Of a DNA stretch of 40,675 bases, positions 26,638-36,024 are shown in pieces. Location: NCBI GenBank assembly GCA_049472395.1, contig JBLIRR010000052.1:1-40675 (forward strand), in the 5' to 3' direction. Origin of the DNA: JBLIRR01 sp049472395 (lineage in GTDB: Bacteria; SZUA-182; DTGQ01; JBLIRR01). The notes below the pieces were generated by a model. It saw only the letters and a program-made list of their open reading frames with translations, did no database searches and was not told the origin of the DNA. The stretch's first letter is position 1. The number at the start of each line of letters is the position of its first letter. Both the position numbers and the translations under genes were made by a program.

Positions 26638-28642
26638 CTATGGACAAAACCCGCAGTCATCAGGGCAAGTCAGGCAAGTCTCTTTGGGCGAACAGGCGCC
26701 GTTTCCACAGGCGGGCGAGCAAGGGCCGTAGTCCGAGGGGCACGTCGAACAGGTTTCGATGCCCGACTCACAGGTCCCGTCGCCACAATCAGGTGGACAA
26801 AGGCCACAGTCAGTAGGACAGGTCAGGCAGGTTTCATTTCCAGCGCAGGTGCCGTCGCCACAGTTGGGTGTATAAGGGCCGCAGTCGGCCTGGCAGGTTT
26901 CGCAGTTTTCGGTCGGCTCACACTTACCGTTTCCGCAAACAACGGGACAGCCGCCGCAGTCAGCGGGACACGAAATGCAATCCTCTCCCGGGTCACATCG
27001 CCAATCGCCGCACACCACGGGGCATGGACCGCAATCGATCGGGCAAGTAACACAGCTCTCGTCACTGGCACATATCCCGTTTCCGCAGCCAGATGGGCAT
27101 GGACCGCAGTCTTCACCCGGCTCGCAGGTGCCGTTGCCGCATGTAGCAGGACAGCCACCACAATCTTGCGGGCATACACTACAGTCTTCGTCATCTGAGC
27201 ACTGTCCGTCTCCGCAACCAGGCTGACATTCACCGCAATCGTCAGAACAAGACGCACAGTTCTCACCATCCTCGCAGCCGAAAGAACCACATACCGGTGG
27301 ACACTTTGAAGCAGCTATCAAAGGATCGGAACCGCAAACCTGCTCTCGTGAGTCTGAATGGCCGTCATTGTCATCATCGGAATCTACCTCATTACACAAA
27401 CCGTCGTTGTCCGTGTCGCCAGTGCTGTTATCACCCTGGCATATGTCACAGACATCTCCAAAAGTGTCTCCGTCGATATCACTCTGGTCAGGATTTGGAA
27501 CAGTGGGGCAGTTATCGTCGCAGCACACAGTGTTTCCCCCGGTGCATGGATGATCACCTGCTATGCCGCTGTAATCCATATCGCCCAGGATGCCGTCATC
27601 GTCACCATCAGGGCCAATCATGATAATTTGAACCCGGTTGTTACCTCTATCGGCAATAAAAATTTTTCAATTACCATCTATAGTTATGCCAACGGGCAAA
27701 TAGAATCGTCCCATTCCTAAACCAAGGGCCCCCCATTTTGTAATGAAAGAGCCATCAGAAGTGAATTTTTGAATCCGGTGGGTGCCATTATCCGCCACAT
27801 AGATATTCCCGGCGGTATCAGCAGCTACTACTATGGGATCAATGAATGACCAACTTTTAGAGGGGATTGTCCAAAATGAAACTGGAACTGGCCGAACCGC
27901 CACCCACGCGCCTGGATCAGGGGCATCCCACGGGAAATCTGATATGAAGTGCACAGATGATGCTGTAGCAGGGGGGGTATTATTGAATACCGCGATGTAT
28001 TCATTCGGAACTGTAAATGATGCCTCGAAGGCGGTGAAGGAAAATGGACCGCTTAGAGCGAAGTACATGTATATCCCGAAGTTTCCGTCATTCAGGGTGC
28101 AGTAGGCTGCATAACCGACTCCTAGACCGCCCGCCAGAGCCGGCTCTTGGCCCTTGAGGTCCTCGAACATATACGTGGGTTGGCTCCAGATACCATGAGG
28201 GAGGGGAACCTCCATATGGCTGTATAATTGAACAGACATCAACGTCCCAACGGATCCGGCAGGCGGGTTCACGCAGACCAGATTCCCTGGGGGCGCTTCT
28301 ATGCGTAACGTGAACGTCTTGTCCGAGGAAAAATTCGCCGTGATGACCGGCATCCCCGCTTCGTCACCAACCGGGACTCCTGATGCAATACGCACAGAGG
28401 AGCGGGCCTGTATCTCTGGTTCGAACGGAGCGTCTTGCTGTGGGGTGCCGGGGTAGAATGGGTTTGCGAGACGCAGGGTCTCACGGACTGCCACCTGTAG
28501 CGATCTAATAACACCCCTCTGATCAAAAATCATGCAGCCTCCCGGTGATAGTATTTCAGAAGACCACTCTAGCGTTGCCGTCAGGCGACAGGGACGTCAA
28601 TAAAATAATAAATAATAAAATAATAAGAATTCGCTTTTTCAT
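26638..28642 (-). pseudogene. Secreted NHL/thrombospondin-3/Cys-rich repeat protein, broken twice
   Basis: The parts form one gene on the minus strand. ATG 28642 gives a signal peptide, MKKRILIILLFIILLTSLS. The frame is then lost near 28580; the next frame continues LEWSSEILSPGGCMIFDQRG. An NHL-like segment follows (NIYVADNGTHRIQKF, then GRFYLPVGITIDGN), where a TGA at 27667-27669 stops translation. The same frame continues with KIFIADRGNNRVQII, thrombospondin type 3-like calcium repeats (DSDDDNDGHSDSREQ) and about ten cysteine repeats of the form CGNGxCxxxExCxxCPxDCGxC. The TGA is one base from GGA (Gly), which NHL repeats favour here. The region is visibly more GC-rich than its neighbours, suggesting acquisition. 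If expressed, the only fragments with starts are 28533-27667 and 27621-26638. Confidence 0.8.
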
Positions 28643-28811
28643 ATGGGAATTAAGAGTAACTTAAAACAGTGAAGAAGTCAAGGTTTATTGAAAGGTTTTT
28701 GAATTTTTCAGCAAAAAGGCTTAAGAACAGCTGTTAATGATGATGAAGTTTAGAAATATAGGGGACAATAAGGCAAAAAATAAAAAAAAGACTGTCAAGA
28801 AGATATAACTC

Positions 28812-30099
28812 TGTCCTTCCCGAATATTAGTAGCCATTAAATTTATTGGGTTTTTAAGCTTGCCGGATTATACTTCATGAAACAATTTCATATCCAAAGG
28901 AAGTGATATTTGCAAGCATGAAAGCAGTTTGTTTAATCGTATTCAATTTTATTTTATCCTTTTTTCGGAAACGTACGTCTCTTTGAATGGAAAATGCGGC
29001 TCTTCGACATCAGTTGAAAGTATACAAAAGAAAAGATAGAAAGCCCGAAATTAAACCAACTAATCGAATCTTCCGGTCATTGCTTTCTCAAATATGGTCC
29101 GGCTGGGAGGATGCTTTATACTTTATTAAGCCAGCTACTGTCATTTCCTGGAGACGTAAAAAGTTTAGGGAACATTGGACGAAGTTATGCAGAAACGACA
29201 AGCTTGGGCGCCCATCAGTCGATCGCAAAATAATCTCTCTTATCCGGGATATGTCAAAAGCAAATCCTATCTGGAGATCACCTCATAGAGATGAGCTAAG
29301 GAAAGTTGGAATCGATTTAGCCAAGTCAACCATCGAAAAATATATGGTTAAACATAGAAAGCCACCTTCACCAACATGGCGGGCGTTTTGGGATAATCGT
29401 GCGAAGGATCTTGTTCCCAGCGATTTCTTTGTGGTTCCAACCATCAGAAATATAGTTCTTTTTGTGTTTTTGGCTTTGGCTTAGGACCGTCTTCGAGTGG
29501 TTCATTTCAATTTAATGAGACACCCAACAGCGAAATGGACTGCTTAGCACAGCCCCTAATATCTTCTTCGGGATCGAGATAGCATATACGGCCAAGTCTT
29601 TCAGAATCGAGTGAAAAACATGGGTACAAAAGAAGTGAAGATCGCACCGAGAAGTCCATGGCAAAATCCTTATATTGAAAGGCTTATCGGCTCGATAAGG
29701 CGCGAGTGTCTTGATCACATAATCGTATTGAATGAGCGGCATCTAAGAAGAATTCTAACGGGCTATTTTGACTATTATCAACGCTATAGAACCTATCTCT
29801 CACTTGATAGCGATTGTCCAAAGTCAAGACCGATTCAGTCTGAAGAGATGGGCAAAATAATTGCGCTTCCAGAAGTGGGATGTTTACATCATCATTATGA
29901 ACGGAAGGCAGCTTAACCTTTAAGGAAATCGCCTCTTAACGATCAAGGGGCCGTTATCACCATTTGAATAGCTGCATCAAATTACTGCTAATGCTGTAAC
30001 TTGAATAATGGTCCTTTTACCTTCTGAAGATTTCTGAGAATCAAATTTCTAAAATTTTACTCCACTTATTTTTCGCAAAATGTATTTTCGGGAAGGACT
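28812..30099 (+). mobile_element. Insertion sequence, inactive, with imperfect inverted repeats
   Basis: The ends are TGTCCTTCCCGAATATT (28812-28828) and, inverted, AGTCCTTCCCGAAAATA (30099-30083), matching at 14 of 17 positions. The element is about 1.29 kb and holds a decayed integrase-type transposase. The right end recurs alone at 26299-26328, and 62 bp of its transposase gene recur at 38363-38424, so the family was once active in this genome. I see no clear target duplication. Confidence 0.8.
28987..29916 (+). pseudogene. Integrase-core (rve/DDE) transposase, several stops
   Basis: The first part (28987-29484) reads ALRHQLKVYKRKDRKPEI, then LWSGW-like QIWSGWEDALYFIKPATVISW, LGRPSVDRKIISLIRDM and DFFVVPT. 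A TAG at 29482-29484 interrupts it. Reading through gives DRLRVVHFNLMRHPTAKWTA, further stops, a DRDSIYGQ-like catalytic stretch, then from 29611 NMGTKEVKIAPRSPWQNPYI, RRECLDHIIVLNERHLRRIL and HHHYERKAA. This order is that of a widespread integrase-core IS transposase (IS3/IS481-like). Multiple stops make it non-functional. A stop also separates the apparent start from upstream family sequence. Confidence 0.88.
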
Positions 30100-30128
30100 G
30101 ATGAATTTCTGAAAATTTATCTTGAGAT

Positions 30129-30405
30129 TTAACAGATCAATTTAAAATAATACAAATTATCTGTGTGTGAATTTGTGTGTGAAAAAGTTGCAAAAATTGC
30201 TTGCTTTGTATAGGCAAGTCCACCTGCTGGAATATCCGGTATAGGATTTTCTTTACCGAGATCTAAATCAATTGAACCGTACGCTTCGTTACCCCAGAAA
30301 GTAAGTTCAATATTATAGGGCAAATTTTTATAGAAATTATTTGCTATTTTGGTGTTGTATAATTCTGCATTTAATATAAAGCTATTGAAATCAAGTTGTA
30401 TTTTA
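30129..30405 (-). pseudogene. Remnant of a cyclophilin-like fold gene
   Basis: On the minus strand, from about 30405, an open frame without a start codon reads KIQLDFNSFILNAELYNTKI, FYKNLPYNIEL, WGNEAYGSIDLDL and DIPAGGLAYTK, the pattern of small cyclophilin-like fold proteins that often neighbour flavodoxins. A TAG lies just upstream and no ATG precedes KIQLDF. After GGLAY the sequence stops matching, close to the IS end. It is therefore damaged at both ends. Its position right after the flavodoxin gene suggests it was the last gene of that operon. Confidence 0.6.
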
Positions 30406-30423
30406 TTTCCCTATATTATTTCC

Positions 30424-30900
30424 TTAAGCAAGCTTTTTTACTAGCTTGGTAACTCTTTCTCCCAAACGTAAGCAGCAATTTTTGGCTCTATCATCTGGTG
30501 ATCCGATAGCAACTGGGCCGTAATGATCCCCTTTTGGATCACCATAAATTATCATGCCATGAATAATCATAGCTTTGATGATATCCATTATCGTGGTTTC
30601 ATTCCCACCCCCTACATTTCCTGCTGAAGAAAATGCAGCTCCAACTTTTCCATCTAATTGACCATGAAACTTGACGCTATCATCAAATAGTTTTTTAATT
30701 GGCCATGCCATTGTTCCGTAATAAGTCGGTGATCCGATAATAATTCCATTGTAGTTTAGCAAATCATCAGCAGGTGTATCTTCAACTTTCTTTAAATCCA
30801 CATTAACTCCACCTTCTTTTTCAATACCTTCTTTAATCAATTGAGCCATATTTTTCGTGTTGCCACTTTGAGAATAGTAAATAATTAATATTTTGCTCAT
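30424..30900 (-). CDS. Flavodoxin / WrbA-like flavoprotein
   Basis: 158 residues. The FMN phosphate loop is YSQSGNTKNMAQ (9-20), followed by the GSPTYYGTMAWPIKKLFD isoalloxazine-side loop and AGNVGGGNETT. Such proteins carry electrons or reduce quinones in the cytoplasm. GGGGGA lies just before the ATG, 15 bases after the other flavodoxin gene, so the two form an operon. Confidence 0.9.
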   Translation of the reverse strand: MSKILIIYYSQSGNTKNMAQLIKEGIEKEGGVNVDLKKVEDTPADDLLNYNGIIIGSPTYYGTMAWPIKKLFDDSVKFHGQLDGKVGAAFSSAGNVGGGNETTIMDIIKAMIIHGMIIYGDPKGDHYGPVAIGSPDDRAKNCCLRLGERVTKLVKKLA

Positions 30901-30915
30901 GCTTAAATCCCCCTT

Positions 30916-31362
30916 TTATATTATTACCGTTTTTGCTAAGAGACTTCCCGCTTTTCTTAATTCTTCAATTTTCTCTCTATCTGGCTTTCCCTTTGATAAT
31001 AGGGGGTTAGCAGCTTCTTTCAGCCCAAGTTTATTAGCCAAGGCTATAATACTATCAATAGCTTTACCCCCTCCACCGTGAGTTAAGAAAGCAACATAGG
31101 GTTTATTCCTTATCTTCTCCTTTGTGGAATAATAAATTCTATCAAAGAAATCCTTAAGTCCACCACCCATATAACTAAATGCATCATAAGAACCTAAAGC
31201 AACCGCATCACAATTCATGATATCATCAGCAGTTGTATTATAGCAATTTTTTAGGACAACTGTTGCTCCATTTACTTCTTTTATACCTTCTGCAAAAGCC
31301 TCTGCTGCTGCTTTTGTATTTCCGCTAAGAGAATTATAAACAATTAAAACTTTCTTTGCCAT
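30916..31362 (-). CDS. Flavodoxin-domain protein
   Basis: 148 residues from ATG 31362, preferred over the ATG five codons upstream because GGAG lies at the right distance and MAKKVLIVYNS is the usual start. The FMN loop is NSLSGNTKAAA, followed by ALGSYDAFSYMGGGLKDFFD and THGGGGKAIDS. Function is short-chain flavin electron transfer; the partner is unknown. First gene of the flavodoxin pair. Confidence 0.88.
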   Translation of the reverse strand: MAKKVLIVYNSLSGNTKAAAEAFAEGIKEVNGATVVLKNCYNTTADDIMNCDAVALGSYDAFSYMGGGLKDFFDRIYYSTKEKIRNKPYVAFLTHGGGGKAIDSIIALANKLGLKEAANPLLSKGKPDREKIEELRKAGSLLAKTVII

Positions 31363-31649
31363 TACATTTCTCCGCATTATGGTTTTTATGAATCTGTATA
31401 ATTATGTTTCAAGTCAATCTAATCCATTGAAAATATTATATATTTTTTGCCTATTTTCACCAATTTCAGAAAATTTTTCACACCCCAAATTTTATCCGAC
31501 AATTTTATTTTTTAACTTATATAAGTATATTTCTCGAAAGAAATAAATAATATTACACTTATTTTTCATAGACTTCAACTAAAATTTATATGGGTATAAC
31601 TTATTGATATTATTAAATGATGATATTTTGACAAGAGACAAGTTAATAT
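31363..31649. other. AT-rich gap upstream of the flavodoxin pair
   Basis: About 290 strongly AT-rich bases between the end of the LarA-like gene and the flavodoxin genes, all on the minus strand. It must hold the flavodoxin promoter, but I found no pair of boxes good enough to report, and no hairpin with a U-tract. Confidence 0.4.
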
Positions 31650-32927
31650 TTATGAAATGACTACTTCAGGTAATATTAACGAACCACACGGTAATATATA
31701 TGCACTGTAATCCTTTCCATGCTTTACTTCAATAAATCGTTGAATCTCTGAAAGATCAAATAATTTTATAAAATGTAGTTGATTAGTATCTTGTTCTGAA
31801 AGCTCAGAGAAGAGAATTATATCACAATGAGTTAAATTCCTCGCAGTAAGATATGCGCTATGTCCTCCTAATATAATCTGTTCTTTTCGCATAGCAAGTA
31901 ATTCAGATAAGGTAAATCTTGAAAGCCACTCCTTATATACTGAGTTACCAATGCCTTCGGAACATTCAGCAAAAACTACTATAGTTCCTCCTTTTTTAAT
32001 TAATTTAACAGCCGTGGTAATTGTTCTCTGAGTATGATATAAAGATTTATCCATTGGATGACCTCCACAACTAACCAATACGACATCTGACAAACCATGA
32101 GCTACCACAGTATTCATTTCCTTAACGATCTTTATACCTGAGAAAAAGGAGCTGTCTGAGGCACCAGCACAGATATTTACCAGATCACCTTTAGTATTTC
32201 TAATAAAATTGATAATAAAATCAAGTTCAGCTAATCGGGCAGCCTCCATCATTTCAAGATGAATTGGATTATTATCAAGCAGGCCTAAACCAACTCCATT
32301 CTCACATATCAAAGAGTGGTTTCTCCTTATGGATTCTCTGCCACTAACACCAGGCAATATAATCTTCCTGCCTCCGCAAAAACCGGCAAATGCATGGGGG
32401 GCTATATTCCCAAAGCCTATAATAAAATCTGATTGCGAAACATGTTTATTAATTACCAATTCATTCCCTGTTGATAAAATCCCAATGGTAGTTAAATTTT
32501 TTTTATCATCGCAATCATGTTCAATTAATAGTGCTTTTTTTAAATTTTCCTCACCATATAAGCGTCGGTTCTCCTCTCGCGAATGCTTAGAATGAGCGCC
32601 ATAAGCGACAACCAATTTTATTTGACAGTGATTCCAGATTAAAATTTTTTCTATTAGCCAATTGAGACATTCCGGATATTCTTTGTTTTGTCTCGACTTA
32701 TCTTCAACTAATATTGAAACAGTTTTAGGTGTGCATCCTTTTAATAAAGATTCTAGGGATGGACTATTAATTGGATTTTCTACGGCCTCTTTCATTGCAC
32801 AAATATAATCATGAATGACAATAGATGATTGCGGTGCACTTAGTTTTTTAATGTGAGCCTTATTTTTCCATCGAATTGACAGTTCTTTCTTGCCATATTT
32901 AAATATGAATCTCATTGAATACCCCAT
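31650..32927 (-). CDS. LarA-family nickel-dependent racemase
   Basis: 425 residues, the usual LarA length. Key residues appear with LarA spacing: H112 (GAHSKHS), H178 (APHAFAGF), K188 (GGRKIILPG) and H204 (RRNHS), each four positions beyond the H108, H174, K184 and H200 that I recall for lactate racemase. These act as general bases and anchor the nickel-pincer cofactor, so the cofactor is probably used. The family racemises or epimerises several 2-hydroxy acids, so substrate is open. The start at 32927 or 32915 overlaps the ATP-grasp gene. No lar cofactor genes (larB, larC, larE) are in the window. Last gene of the operon. Confidence 0.87.
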   Translation of the reverse strand: MGYSMRFIFKYGKKELSIRWKNKAHIKKLSAPQSSIVIHDYICAMKEAVENPINSPSLESLLKGCTPKTVSILVEDKSRQNKEYPECLNWLIEKILIWNHCQIKLVVAYGAHSKHSREENRRLYGEENLKKALLIEHDCDDKKNLTTIGILSTGNELVINKHVSQSDFIIGFGNIAPHAFAGFCGGRKIILPGVSGRESIRRNHSLICENGVGLGLLDNNPIHLEMMEAARLAELDFIINFIRNTKGDLVNICAGASDSSFFSGIKIVKEMNTVVAHGLSDVVLVSCGGHPMDKSLYHTQRTITTAVKLIKKGGTIVVFAECSEGIGNSVYKEWLSRFTLSELLAMRKEQIILGGHSAYLTARNLTHCDIILFSELSEQDTNQLHFIKLFDLSEIQRFIEVKHGKDYSAYILPCGSLILPEVVIS

Positions 32928-33910
32928 CTTTTCATGGAAGTGGACAATATTTTAATAATCATTTCATTAAAATTAAGACCATTTAAATGGCAACATTGAG
33001 CTAATGTCCTCTGAGGATGCAAAGTAGCGTCCGCATTAAATTCCAAAAAGTAATGGTTACCATACTTGTCAACTCTTACATCCATAGTACCATAATCAAC
33101 AGGAAGAAATAATTTATATACTCTTAGAGAATCCCGAATAATATTGGAAAGTTTGGGATCATTTTTTTCACATTGCCTCTTTAAATATTTTCCAATGGAT
33201 TTAGATTCAAAGGATAGAAATTCTTTTCCCATTGATTGACCATTACTTTTAATGTCTTCAATAATACCACAAAAAGCTAACTCTTCATTGCCTATTATCC
33301 CTACCTTATATTCATAACCCTCAATGAAATGTTCGATAATTACTGGCATATTAAGTGTCTCAAATATAATATTAATACTCTCATGTAAATCTTTTTTGTT
33401 TGATACGACCGAGCTGTGCTGAAGACCTATCGAAGATCCTTCATAAGCTGGTTTTACAATAACTGGGAATTCGGGGTAGTTTATATTTTCTATTTCTTCT
33501 CTAGAGTGAATATATACCCATTTTGGGGTTGATATTCCCATTTTATCCCAGAAAGACTTCATAAAATGTTTATTCTGGCTCATCATCTTGGTATATGGAT
33601 CGGCTCCTGAATAAGGTATTTTGCATAGTTCATACAGGTTGGGTCCAATTGCCAATCTATATCGAGAATAAAATCCAACAGAAAGATTCATAATAAAATC
33701 TATTTCATTATGAAAAGCGTGAAATTCAAAAAAAAATTTTTCAGGAGGACCTATTATAATAACTTCATACCCAATTGATCTTATAGCATCAACTATTGCC
33801 TCTATTTCATCAGGTTCACGCCAGTGATAGACATATTTCAAATCAGAGGCACCTGAATTTATCGCATCTTCTTTTGTTTCTAAAACTAGGCCTATGGTCT
33901 TAATGCGCAA
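32912..33910 (-). CDS. ATP-grasp ligase related to D-alanine-D-alanine ligase
   Basis: 332 residues. The ATP-grasp core includes KPAYEGSSIGL (153-163), IEHFIEGYEYKVGIIG and DYGTMDVRVDKYGNHYFLEF. In Ddl the end of this domain carries NTMPG; here it is EFNADATLHPQRT (290-302), so the second substrate is unlikely to be plain D-alanine. The enzyme should join a carboxylate to an amine or hydroxyl through an acyl phosphate. It overlaps VanW by 19 bases and the LarA-like gene by 16. Confidence 0.87.
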   Translation of the reverse strand: MRIKTIGLVLETKEDAINSGASDLKYVYHWREPDEIEAIVDAIRSIGYEVIIIGPPEKFFFEFHAFHNEIDFIMNLSVGFYSRYRLAIGPNLYELCKIPYSGADPYTKMMSQNKHFMKSFWDKMGISTPKWVYIHSREEIENINYPEFPVIVKPAYEGSSIGLQHSSVVSNKKDLHESINIIFETLNMPVIIEHFIEGYEYKVGIIGNEELAFCGIIEDIKSNGQSMGKEFLSFESKSIGKYLKRQCEKNDPKLSNIIRDSLRVYKLFLPVDYGTMDVRVDKYGNHYFLEFNADATLHPQRTLAQCCHLNGLNFNEMIIKILSTSMKRWGIQ

Positions 33911-34821
33911 TTGTATTCCTCTTCAATGGATTCATTAATAACTGTTGGCTTATAAATATCTCTACTTCTATATGTGATTTTCTTCTTTCCATTTTCTTCA
34001 ACAAATCGTGTTGTCACTACTTCCCAACCCTTTATCAGCTTGATCTTCTTCCTCTCAGGATCATATACTCCGGATTTTGGAGAGATCTCTTTAAGGATAG
34101 AGGCCTCTATAGTAATGTTATAAGATAGGCTACCTTTCGAAAAGAATCTGCAATTAACTCTTTTATTGATCTCATCTACTTCCATTTTTATAAGAACTTT
34201 TCTATTGAGACTGTTTCTGAATTTTAAATCTTTTAATGCGTAAGCATAAACAGCATCTCTGCCCAGCGCTATAAATCTATTTTCTCCCCAGATATCAACA
34301 CTATGATTATGCTTCTCTAATATTTCCATATTAGCCATTAAGGCTCCGTTAAACAAAGTGGTAGATATCTGGCAAAGTCCGCCGCCATTGGCGAAACATA
34401 ATTTCCCCTTAATTAAGATAGGTCCTTCCAAATATCCCTCTCTTTTTGAAGCTTCTCCGACTATTCTTCTAAACGAAAAAATTTCCTGAGGATCAAGGAA
34501 GAGCCCATCAATCTTTGTACAACAAAGTTTCATATTATAAATACGATTATGATTTATCTCATTCAGTCCACTTCGTTCTTTTATGAATGTGGAAAAATCC
34601 GAGATACAACACCACTCATTATTATTTTCATTTAAAGTTAACTTATGAGTTACAAATGGATGCCAGCCTTTCAATAGAGACTTGATATCATCCAAGAAAA
34701 GACGAATTCTTTTAAATTTTAATTGGCTATAGGCTGCTTTATAAGATTGATTTTTTATCATCAAGTTTCTTGTATTAAATATTTTCTTCTGGCTCATCCG
34801 GATAAGTAACCCATTGCCCAT
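33892..34821 (-). CDS. VanW family protein
   Basis: Up to 309 residues. The VanW core is IDGLFLDPQEIFSFRRIVGE (split as IDGLFLDPQEIFSF and RRIVGE), then GGGLCQISTTLFNGALMANM and HNHSVDIW. VanW accompanies vanB-type glycopeptide resistance and occurs in many bacteria, but its activity is unknown; a link to the cell wall is suspected. The frame overlaps the KamA-type gene by 47 bases; ATG 34761, just after that gene's stop, gives MIKNQSYKAAYSQ and is my preferred start. No signal peptide is seen. Confidence 0.88.
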   Translation of the reverse strand: MGNGLLIRMSQKKIFNTRNLMIKNQSYKAAYSQLKFKRIRLFLDDIKSLLKGWHPFVTHKLTLNENNNEWCCISDFSTFIKERSGLNEINHNRIYNMKLCCTKIDGLFLDPQEIFSFRRIVGEASKREGYLEGPILIKGKLCFANGGGLCQISTTLFNGALMANMEILEKHNHSVDIWGENRFIALGRDAVYAYALKDLKFRNSLNRKVLIKMEVDEINKRVNCRFFSKGSLSYNITIEASILKEISPKSGVYDPERKKIKLIKGWEVVTTRFVEENGKKKITYRSRDIYKPTVINESIEEEYNCALRP

Positions 34822-35959
34822 GCCAATTTTTAAATTTTACAATCGGATTTCCCCTGGGATCTTTGAGATATTTAAAAGTAGGGGAATCAGATAATTCTAA
34901 AGGGATGTCATGTTTTCCTGTCAAATGAAATAAAGTATACCGTGGAAAAGCCGGACCGGGAATGGTTCTTCGCAACTGTAACATTAATTTTACACCTTTT
35001 CTGATACTTGTCCCATATATGGAACGTCCAAGGCTATAAGGAGTATAATGAAACAAATAATAAGGGAGGATGCGTCTCTGAAATAATTTTAAAAGCAAAT
35101 CTCTTAGGACCTCATAAGAATCATTGATTCCTTTTAATAATGGAGATCTCCATAATATAAGGGGGTGAAACTTACAGTTATCAAATAGATTGAGCGTTTC
35201 ATCAAAAACCTCCGTAATCTCATATGGATGCACTATATGTACTTCTAATACAGTAATTCTATATTTTTTAAGTATTCTCACAAGCTCTTTGGTAATCCTA
35301 AATGGATTAAAAGTTAATGTCCTCGTATTTAATCTTATCGTCTTTATAGTAGATATTTTAGAGATATCAAACAAAATCCTTTCAATTTGACTATCATTTA
35401 GAATGAGAGGATCCCCTCCGCTTATGAGCACATCTTCAATTTGAGGATTATGGATTAAATATCGTAGGGATTCTCTCCATTTGAGTTCATCTCTTTTCAG
35501 ATTTTTTTTTTGCTTAATATCTAAGGTCCTATGGGTCAAATAGCAGTAATTACAATAACCAAAACAATTATTGGTAATTCTGATTAATGCTCGATCAGGA
35601 TATTTGTGATGAAGAATAGCCGTTGGCATTTCTTCTGCACATTCCCAATTAATTTTAATTCCATCATACTCATTACAATTGCATAATATATCTAAAGGAT
35701 GAAACCTAAATTGCTTCCACAGAGGATCATTCTTTATTGGATTAGAGTTTTTGTCTAATTCAATGAGAGATAACATATAAGGAGTTATGCCGATATTAAA
35801 ATTTTTTGCATAGGCATAAAAACTTTTTAATTGAGACGCATCCATATTAGGAAAATAGTCATATAATTTAGTACTATTTTGAATTCTATTCCTTAGCTGC
35901 CATCTCCAATTTTTCCATAATTTTTCAGGTACTTCCTCATACTTCCAAAATCTATCCAT
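34775..35959 (-). CDS. KamA-family radical SAM aminomutase
   Basis: 394 residues. The iron-sulfur motif CxxxCxxC is C132, C136 and C139 (NNCFGYCNYCYLTHR), followed by VLISGGDPLILND. A C-terminal TGKHDIPLEL matches the position of the PLP lysine in lysine 2,3-aminomutase. The family moves the amino group of lysine, glutamate or related substrates from C2 to C3, giving beta-amino acids. In an operon with an ATP-grasp ligase, its product could be a building block for ligation. The specific substrate cannot be fixed from sequence. Confidence 0.88.
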   Translation of the reverse strand: MDRFWKYEEVPEKLWKNWRWQLRNRIQNSTKLYDYFPNMDASQLKSFYAYAKNFNIGITPYMLSLIELDKNSNPIKNDPLWKQFRFHPLDILCNCNEYDGIKINWECAEEMPTAILHHKYPDRALIRITNNCFGYCNYCYLTHRTLDIKQKKNLKRDELKWRESLRYLIHNPQIEDVLISGGDPLILNDSQIERILFDISKISTIKTIRLNTRTLTFNPFRITKELVRILKKYRITVLEVHIVHPYEITEVFDETLNLFDNCKFHPLILWRSPLLKGINDSYEVLRDLLLKLFQRRILPYYLFHYTPYSLGRSIYGTSIRKGVKLMLQLRRTIPGPAFPRYTLFHLTGKHDIPLELSDSPTFKYLKDPRGNPIVKFKNWHGQWVTYPDEPEENI

Positions 35960-36024
35960 TTATATATCCCAATGTATCACAATTGTAGCGTTAAGTCTCT
36001 GCCTCTAAACGATCAACATCAATT

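Noticed and set aside
27667..27669. Recoding of TGA as glycine or another amino acid
   Set aside because: Other genes in the window, such as csm3 and cas2, end normally at TGA, and the same gene also has a frameshift, so a plain nonsense mutation is simpler.
26868..27720. Several plus-strand open frames opposite the Cys-rich gene
   Set aside because: They mirror the GC-rich repeat coding of the minus strand and have no family resemblance or ribosome binding sites.
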